The notes beneath the pieces were generated by a model. That model worked only from the letters and a program-made list of their open reading frames with translations. It made no database searches and had not been told where the DNA came from. A stretch of DNA of 11,071 nucleotides. It comes from Gammaproteobacteria bacterium. Lineage in GTDB: Bacteria; Pseudomonadota; Gammaproteobacteria; Eutrophobiales; Eutrophobiaceae. Positions 6,989-11,071 of the stretch are shown one piece after another. The translations under genes were made by a program, and so were the position numbers. Position 1 is the stretch's first letter. Each line of letters begins with the position of its first letter. The stretch is from positions 1 to 11,071 of the forward strand of contig JACQHV010000195.1 in NCBI GenBank assembly GCA_016198885.1. The letters run 5' to 3'.

Positions 6989-8998
6989 TCAGGCGACTTT
7001 CCTTGTAATTATTCGTGCCGGCCGAAAAGCCCTGATCCGCGACCTCAGTTGTCCAAGATTATCCTGCTGTATGCCATAACGGACGGAAATATAGAGTGTA
7101 GTTATTTCATTGACCGGCACTGACAGTTCCCTGTGTTTATTTATAATACGCCGGGCAAAATCCAGCGGCCCTTCACTTTGAGAATGCCGGATTCCGCAAC
7201 GGGCCAGTTTGTGACAGAACTCGTCATAAAGCATTCTGGCTGGATCACGATGAGATAAATTCTGCCGTAGCAGCCAGACCGTAATCATGCACAATATGAT
7301 ACTGATCGTTATGAATAACACCGCGGTTATTGCCTTCCAGTCGAACTCACCCATCCCGAACTGTCTCAGAAATTGTGTCTGGCGTTGAGGCCCGTAGCTG
7401 ATGACCCACTGGTTCCATTGATTATTAATGGCGTCCCAGCTGTTATGCAGACGTTGCCACAGACTGCGGGACAGCGGGTTCTGACTGAATATCAGCGGAA
7501 TATCGACAATAGCCCCAGCCAGGGCACTCTCAATTCCCTCGAGCACACGGGCAGGTGAAACGGCTGAAGTCGGATCAACACGGACCCAACCGCGTTCCTC
7601 CAGCCAGACCTCGGCCCAGGCATGGGCATCGCGTTGTTCGACAATCAGATAATCGCCCACAGGATTATAATTTCCGCCCTGATATCCTGTAATAACCCGT
7701 GCCGGGATACCTGCGGCACGCATTAAAATTACAAAAGCGCCCGCATAATGTTCACAAAACCCCTGTTTGGTGTTGAATAAAAACTCATCCACATTGTCTT
7801 GCATGAGCAAGGGCGGGACCAGCGTGTAATAAAATTCATCTTCACTGAACCAGCGCATGGCGCGTTCTATAATTTGCGAAGGTTTATCACCTTCCTCCCG
7901 CCAGGATCGTGCAAGCGCGACAGTTTTTGGATGAAAACCCGCAGGAAGCTGCAAGGCACGTTCAAGTTCAGTCGAGTCACTGGTTCTAATCAGATAGTCA
8001 GGAGAGGATGTGAGATCATAGCGAATACGCTGACGTACCGGTTCCCGGGTTAACAACTGGAAGTCAGTAGTAATATATGCCAGCGGAGGGACCTGATTCG
8101 GCATCTCCAGTGCGAACAACCATTTTTGATTATTGGGCTCCATGGTTATGGTATAACGAACCAAAGGTCCACCTCTCTCAAGCGCTACGGATTCGCTTGC
8201 CGTTTTGGTATAACGTGTCCATTTGCGGCCATCGCTGTGCCAGAGGACAGGACCGCGCCAGTACAGTTTTGATTGTTTCGGTATGTCGCCATTAAATTCA
8301 ACCCTGAAGGCCACGGCGTCAGTCTGAATAAGTTGGCTAATCGTGCCCGGCTCCATCTCGTCATCTATTCCGGTAAGTCCGGCATATGCGTCCTTTGGCA
8401 AGCCCCAGAGCGGGCTGTTAATACGGGGAAATAACAGAAACGTAAATAACATGATCGGTAACGCCTGCAATAACAATGTGCCTGCAATTCTTACCCTGGC
8501 AATATCAGACAGACAATGTGCGCGATCGTTAACCATGATCAGGCAGGATGTCATCACCCAGACAGTCAACGCCATGTAAGCGGCAGTGGCAATGGTTTGT
8601 GTATGAAAGAAATTGGTGATGACAATAAAGTAACCCAGGAAAATGACGACATAGTAATCACGTTCCCTGCTGGTCTCGAGGATCTTGAACCCGGTCAGCA
8701 ACACCAGCAGCGCAGTCCCCGCCTCGCGCCCGACCAGTGTGCCAAACTGGTTATAGACCCCGGCAAATCCCGCAATGACCATGAGGGTCTGTATCAGCTG
8801 CAACAATAAGGAATGACCATCCGGTAACGGCCAATTTTTCAGTCCACCAATCAAGCGCCACATTATCAATGCCATGACCAGCACGATGATCCACACAGGC
8901 ATGCGCGTGCTGTGCGGCGCGATTGCCATAACCACCCCTGCAACCAGCCAGAACAGTTCCTGAACAGAGACGGGTTTAACCAGAACTTCAGGTTTCAT
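6989..8998 (-). CDS. tgpA: TgpA-like membrane transglutaminase-family protein (DUF3488/TGase/DUF4129)
   Basis: Inner-membrane protein of 669 aa with the TgpA layout. An N-terminal DUF3488 region holds about six or seven helices (roughly 13-28, 33-51, 66-83, 115-132, 136-156 and 170-190) and ends in FPRINSPLWGLP. A periplasmic transglutaminase-like core follows, with the triad C415 (GFCEHYAG), H459 (DAHAWAEVW) and D475 (VRVDPTS). One more helix at 554-577 leads to a cytoplasmic DUF4129-type tail. The C-H and H-D spacings (44 and 16 residues) match the Pseudomonas aeruginosa TgpA triad as I remember it. The triad is complete, so an active enzyme is likely; the physiological substrate of the family is not firmly known. 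Its start overlaps the end of the DUF58 gene by 11 nt, so the two are translationally coupled. Confidence 0.88.
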   Translation of the reverse strand: MKPEVLVKPVSVQELFWLVAGVVMAIAPHSTRMPVWIIVLVMALIMWRLIGGLKNWPLPDGHSLLLQLIQTLMVIAGFAGVYNQFGTLVGREAGTALLVLLTGFKILETSRERDYYVVIFLGYFIVITNFFHTQTIATAAYMALTVWVMTSCLIMVNDRAHCLSDIARVRIAGTLLLQALPIMLFTFLLFPRINSPLWGLPKDAYAGLTGIDDEMEPGTISQLIQTDAVAFRVEFNGDIPKQSKLYWRGPVLWHSDGRKWTRYTKTASESVALERGGPLVRYTITMEPNNQKWLFALEMPNQVPPLAYITTDFQLLTREPVRQRIRYDLTSSPDYLIRTSDSTELERALQLPAGFHPKTVALARSWREEGDKPSQIIERAMRWFSEDEFYYTLVPPLLMQDNVDEFLFNTKQGFCEHYAGAFVILMRAAGIPARVITGYQGGNYNPVGDYLIVEQRDAHAWAEVWLEERGWVRVDPTSAVSPARVLEGIESALAGAIVDIPLIFSQNPLSRSLWQRLHNSWDAINNQWNQWVISYGPQRQTQFLRQFGMGEFDWKAITAVLFITISIILCMITVWLLRQNLSHRDPARMLYDEFCHKLARCGIRHSQSEGPLDFARRIINKHRELSVPVNEITTLYISVRYGIQQDNLGQLRSRIRAFRPARIITRKVA

Positions 8999-9983
8999 CG
9001 TCTAACCCGAATCTCGCCAGGGCTCCCAGGCATTTTCCTTGCTGAACCACACCCCGGCCCGGCTCAATGCGTTTGCCGGGTATGTCCAATCCATAAAATA
9101 ATCCCTGTTGCTCCGCGGTGATAATCCAGCGGCATAATTGTGATAACCGGCCCTCGATCAAAGGGAGGTGTATTACATCATCCCAGGTTAACATCAGGGT
9201 ATGGCCCCCTTCCCCGCTGAAACGTTTGACCAGTAGTTCCTGTTCGCGGGCCAGCGTCTTCCAGGCGATGTTGCGTATGGAATCGCCCGGCTGGTAGTGC
9301 CGGAAGCCGACGAAATCATAAGTCCCCGTTTGCAGGCCGTCTTGACCTTGCATGTTTGCTGAAATCGGGGCCGGTATTTGATTGTGGCCGTCTGGTCTGG
9401 GATAAACCACACATTCCTGATTGATGTTGAAATACGACCAGGCCTGAAACAATCCCAGAGGAAATCGTGTTGAGATCATAATCCGCTCAAGCCGCAGCAA
9501 CCCGCGGTGTGGAGCAGGCATGGATATATAAATACGTTGGTACTGATCTGCCCGGACATCAACGACAACAGGTTGATATGCCTGCAAGCGGGGTTTTTTA
9601 AAAAGTGATTGTTTCGGGTGGCATACAAACCGCAGCGCGGGACGTATCTGTCCATTTCTGTTGTCGATTGTGATCGGAAAATTTGCCATATCGCCTGCAA
9701 AGACAGGTTCAGCAGGCGAATTGCTCATCACCAGACCCGCAATGTTGCGAAACGTATGCAGTATGCAGATCATCAACATACTGGCGAGCAGGAATGTCAG
9801 CAGATAGGCCAGACTGTTGTTGTAATTCACCGCTCCCAACAACATGGTCAAAAGTAATACGGAAAAACTGATGCCTTGCCGTGTGGGAAGTATATATACG
9901 CGTTGCCGTTTTAAATTTAAAACCAACAACATGTCACGACTGGCCGATAATGGCAGACGTTCGAGGACAATGCTGTCAGACAT
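8988..9983 (-). CDS. DUF58 domain membrane protein
   Basis: DUF58 protein of 331 aa. Two hydrophobic helices lie at about 36-56 and 57-75, followed by a beta-rich region and RFPLGLFQAW at 172-181. The family signature is GFRHYQPGD at 226-234 with SIRNIAWK at 235-242. DUF58 proteins have a von Willebrand A-like fold and are almost always encoded next to MoxR ATPases; a role as substrate or adaptor of the MoxR chaperone is proposed but unproven. The gene starts 4 nt after the moxR stop and ends 11 nt inside tgpA, so the three are one operon. No strong Shine-Dalgarno is visible, which fits coupled translation. Confidence 0.87.
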   Translation of the reverse strand: MSDSIVLERLPLSASRDMLLVLNLKRQRVYILPTRQGISFSVLLLTMLLGAVNYNNSLAYLLTFLLASMLMICILHTFRNIAGLVMSNSPAEPVFAGDMANFPITIDNRNGQIRPALRFVCHPKQSLFKKPRLQAYQPVVVDVRADQYQRIYISMPAPHRGLLRLERIMISTRFPLGLFQAWSYFNINQECVVYPRPDGHNQIPAPISANMQGQDGLQTGTYDFVGFRHYQPGDSIRNIAWKTLAREQELLVKRFSGEGGHTLMLTWDDVIHLPLIEGRLSQLCRWIITAEQQGLFYGLDIPGKRIEPGRGVVQQGKCLGALARFGLDDET

Positions 9984-9987
9984 TTTT

Positions 9988-10941
9988 CTAGGGAATGGGC
10001 ACTTGTTTGATCAGATGCGAAGCGAGATCGACTGAAGATGAAGCGCTGAGATCACGTGTGGTAGAGAGGCGGTGACCAATCACGCCAGGTAATACAGCCT
10101 GCACATCCTCAGGCAAGACCTGCGGATGTCTTTCCATTAGCGCCCAGGCCTTTGCACAGTGGAGTATTGCCAGGCCGGCCCGTGGTGAAAGGCCGGTATG
10201 ATAATCACTGTTGTTGCGGCTGAATTCCAGAAGGTCCTGCAGATAGTCAAGTATGGCGGAGGACACATGAATGGCATCCGCGTGTTTCTGTATGGTCAGC
10301 AGGCGTTCCGGTTTTATCACCGGTTTGGTCTCCTGAAGCAGCTCCCGGCGATCACGGCCAACCAGTAACTCACGTTCAGCATGTGTACCGGGATAGCCCA
10401 GTTTAATCCGCATCATGAAGCGATCCAGTTGGGATTCCGGAAGCGGGAAAGTGCCGACATGAGTGGAAGGATTTTGTGTGGCAATCACAAAAAAAGGCGC
10501 AGGTAATGGACGGGTTTCACCTTCTACAGTCACCTGGTCTTCTTCCATGGCCTCCAGTAAAGCACTTTGTGTTCTTGGGGTTGCGCGATTGATTTCATCG
10601 GCAAGTATTACCTGGGTGAATATGGGGCCCGCATGGAAATTGAAAGAGCCGGTATCGCGATTGTAAATAGAGACGCCAAGAATATCAGAAGGCAGAAGAT
10701 CACTGGTAAATTGTATGCGCTGGAAACCAAGGCCAAGTGTATTGGCAAGCACATGCGCCAGCGTTGTTTTACCGATACCCGGCAGGTCTTCTATCAGTAA
10801 ATGACCACGCGCAATCAGACAGGTGAGTGCAAGACGTATGGAGTATTCCTTGCCCAGTATGATGCTATTGGCCTCGGAAATAATTCTGTCAAGGTCATTA
10901 TTAACATGGGCGACCCGGATTTCCTGTTGCGTTATCGTCAT
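9988..10941 (-). CDS. MoxR-family AAA+ ATPase
   Basis: AAA+ ATPase of the MoxR branch, 317 aa. Walker A is EDLPGIGKTT at 51-60, and Walker B is VILADEINRA at 111-120 with D115, E116 and N118. Sensor 1 is ATQNP at 154-158, the arginine-finger region LPESQLDRF is at 167-175 with R174, and sensor 2 is LSPRAG with R254. All catalytic positions are present. Family members act as chaperone-like ATPases in the maturation of cofactor-containing or membrane complexes. A gene followed by DUF58 and a transglutaminase-like protein is the most common arrangement for this family, and the target is usually unknown. It is the first gene of its operon, and the ATG at 10941 gives the normal family length. The Shine-Dalgarno is poor. 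Confidence 0.9.
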   Translation of the reverse strand: MTITQQEIRVAHVNNDLDRIISEANSIILGKEYSIRLALTCLIARGHLLIEDLPGIGKTTLAHVLANTLGLGFQRIQFTSDLLPSDILGVSIYNRDTGSFNFHAGPIFTQVILADEINRATPRTQSALLEAMEEDQVTVEGETRPLPAPFFVIATQNPSTHVGTFPLPESQLDRFMMRIKLGYPGTHAERELLVGRDRRELLQETKPVIKPERLLTIQKHADAIHVSSAILDYLQDLLEFSRNNSDYHTGLSPRAGLAILHCAKAWALMERHPQVLPEDVQAVLPGVIGHRLSTTRDLSASSSVDLASHLIKQVPIP

Positions 10942-10965
10942 TATGTAATTGTAGACTACTCAGGG

Positions 10966-10994
10966 TTAATACGGTTACTGGATCAATAGCACAA
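10966..10994 (-). promoter_or_regulatory. Possible sigma70-type promoter of the moxR operon
   Basis: Read on the minus strand, TTGTGC (10994-10989) lies 17 bp from TATTAA (10971-10966). These match 3 of 6 and 4 of 6 consensus bases. Transcription would begin about 20 bp before the moxR ATG. The spacing is ideal but the hexamers are weak, so this is only a candidate. The -35 element sits 4 bp from the large palindrome. Confidence 0.27.
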
Positions 10995-10998
10995 GATC

Positions 10999-11071
10999 GG
11001 GGTCAGGTCTTGCGATAACACATTCATTGTCTGTATTTGAATGATTATATTTTATTGCAAGACCTGACCCC
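10999..11071. repeat. 73-bp imperfect palindrome, REP/RAYT-like element
   Basis: The arms GGGGTCAGGTCTTGC (10999-11013) and GCAAGACCTGACCCC (11057-11071) are perfect 15-nt inverted repeats. After one mismatch the stem continues for four pairs, ATAA (11015-11018) with TTAT (11052-11055). Inside is a second hairpin, CATTCA (11021-11026) with TGAATG (11038-11043), around an 11-nt loop. The GGTCAGGTC-type arm and AT-rich middle resemble, from memory, dispersed palindromes mobilised by IS200-like RAYT transposases in Nitrosomonas and several marine gammaproteobacteria. No transposase gene is present in this window. The sequence stops exactly at the end of the right arm, so the element may be longer or part of a larger mobile unit beyond the edge. 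Confidence 0.7.

Overview
The window looks like chromosomal DNA of a Gram-negative proteobacterium. A heme-biosynthesis hemX-hemY pair, an MsbA-type lipid A flippase and a TgpA/DUF58/MoxR set are all typical of Beta- and Gammaproteobacteria. A bacterial class I phosphoribulokinase, flanked by a ParA-like ATPase and a ferredoxin-domain reductase, makes an autotroph plausible. My best guess is a betaproteobacterial chemolithoautotroph of the Nitrosomonas kind. This rests on remembered protein similarity and gene content, not on a search, and a gammaproteobacterial sulfur or ammonia oxidiser is also possible. E. coli also carries a PrkB of this class, so the kinase alone does not prove CO2 fixation.

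Layout: (1) 23-2319, plus strand: hemX and hemY, joined by an ATGA overlap and probably the tail of a hemC-hemD-hemX-hemY operon whose first genes lie outside the window. (2) 5021-2353, minus strand: prkB, then a small orphan ParA/Soj-like ATPase, then a reductase with an N-terminal plant-type 2Fe-2S domain fused to an FAD/NAD(P)H module. Gaps of about 60 bp make one transcript likely. (3) 5169-6920, plus strand: msbA, divergent from prkB across about 150 bp. (4) 10941-6989, minus strand: moxR, a DUF58 gene and tgpA, packed with a 4-nt gap and an 11-nt overlap and convergent with msbA. (5) 10999-11071: a 73-bp imperfect palindrome with perfect 15-nt outer arms, placed just upstream of the moxR operon and ending exactly at the window edge. 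It resembles the REP-like palindromes associated with IS200-like (RAYT) transposases.

How the genes work together: HemX and HemY are membrane-anchored accessory proteins of tetrapyrrole synthesis. PrkB makes ribulose-1,5-bisphosphate for Rubisco; its two downstream neighbours have no proven link to carbon fixation, and that cluster is the most interesting protein-coding part. MsbA flips core-lipid A across the inner membrane. MoxR, DUF58 and TgpA form a widespread but poorly understood set: an AAA+ ATPase, a membrane-anchored protein and a membrane transglutaminase-like enzyme. I found no RNA genes, CRISPR arrays, prophage genes or transposase genes. All eight main genes look intact. I see no clearly novel multi-gene system; the terminal palindrome and the prkB-parA-reductase cluster most deserve a second look.
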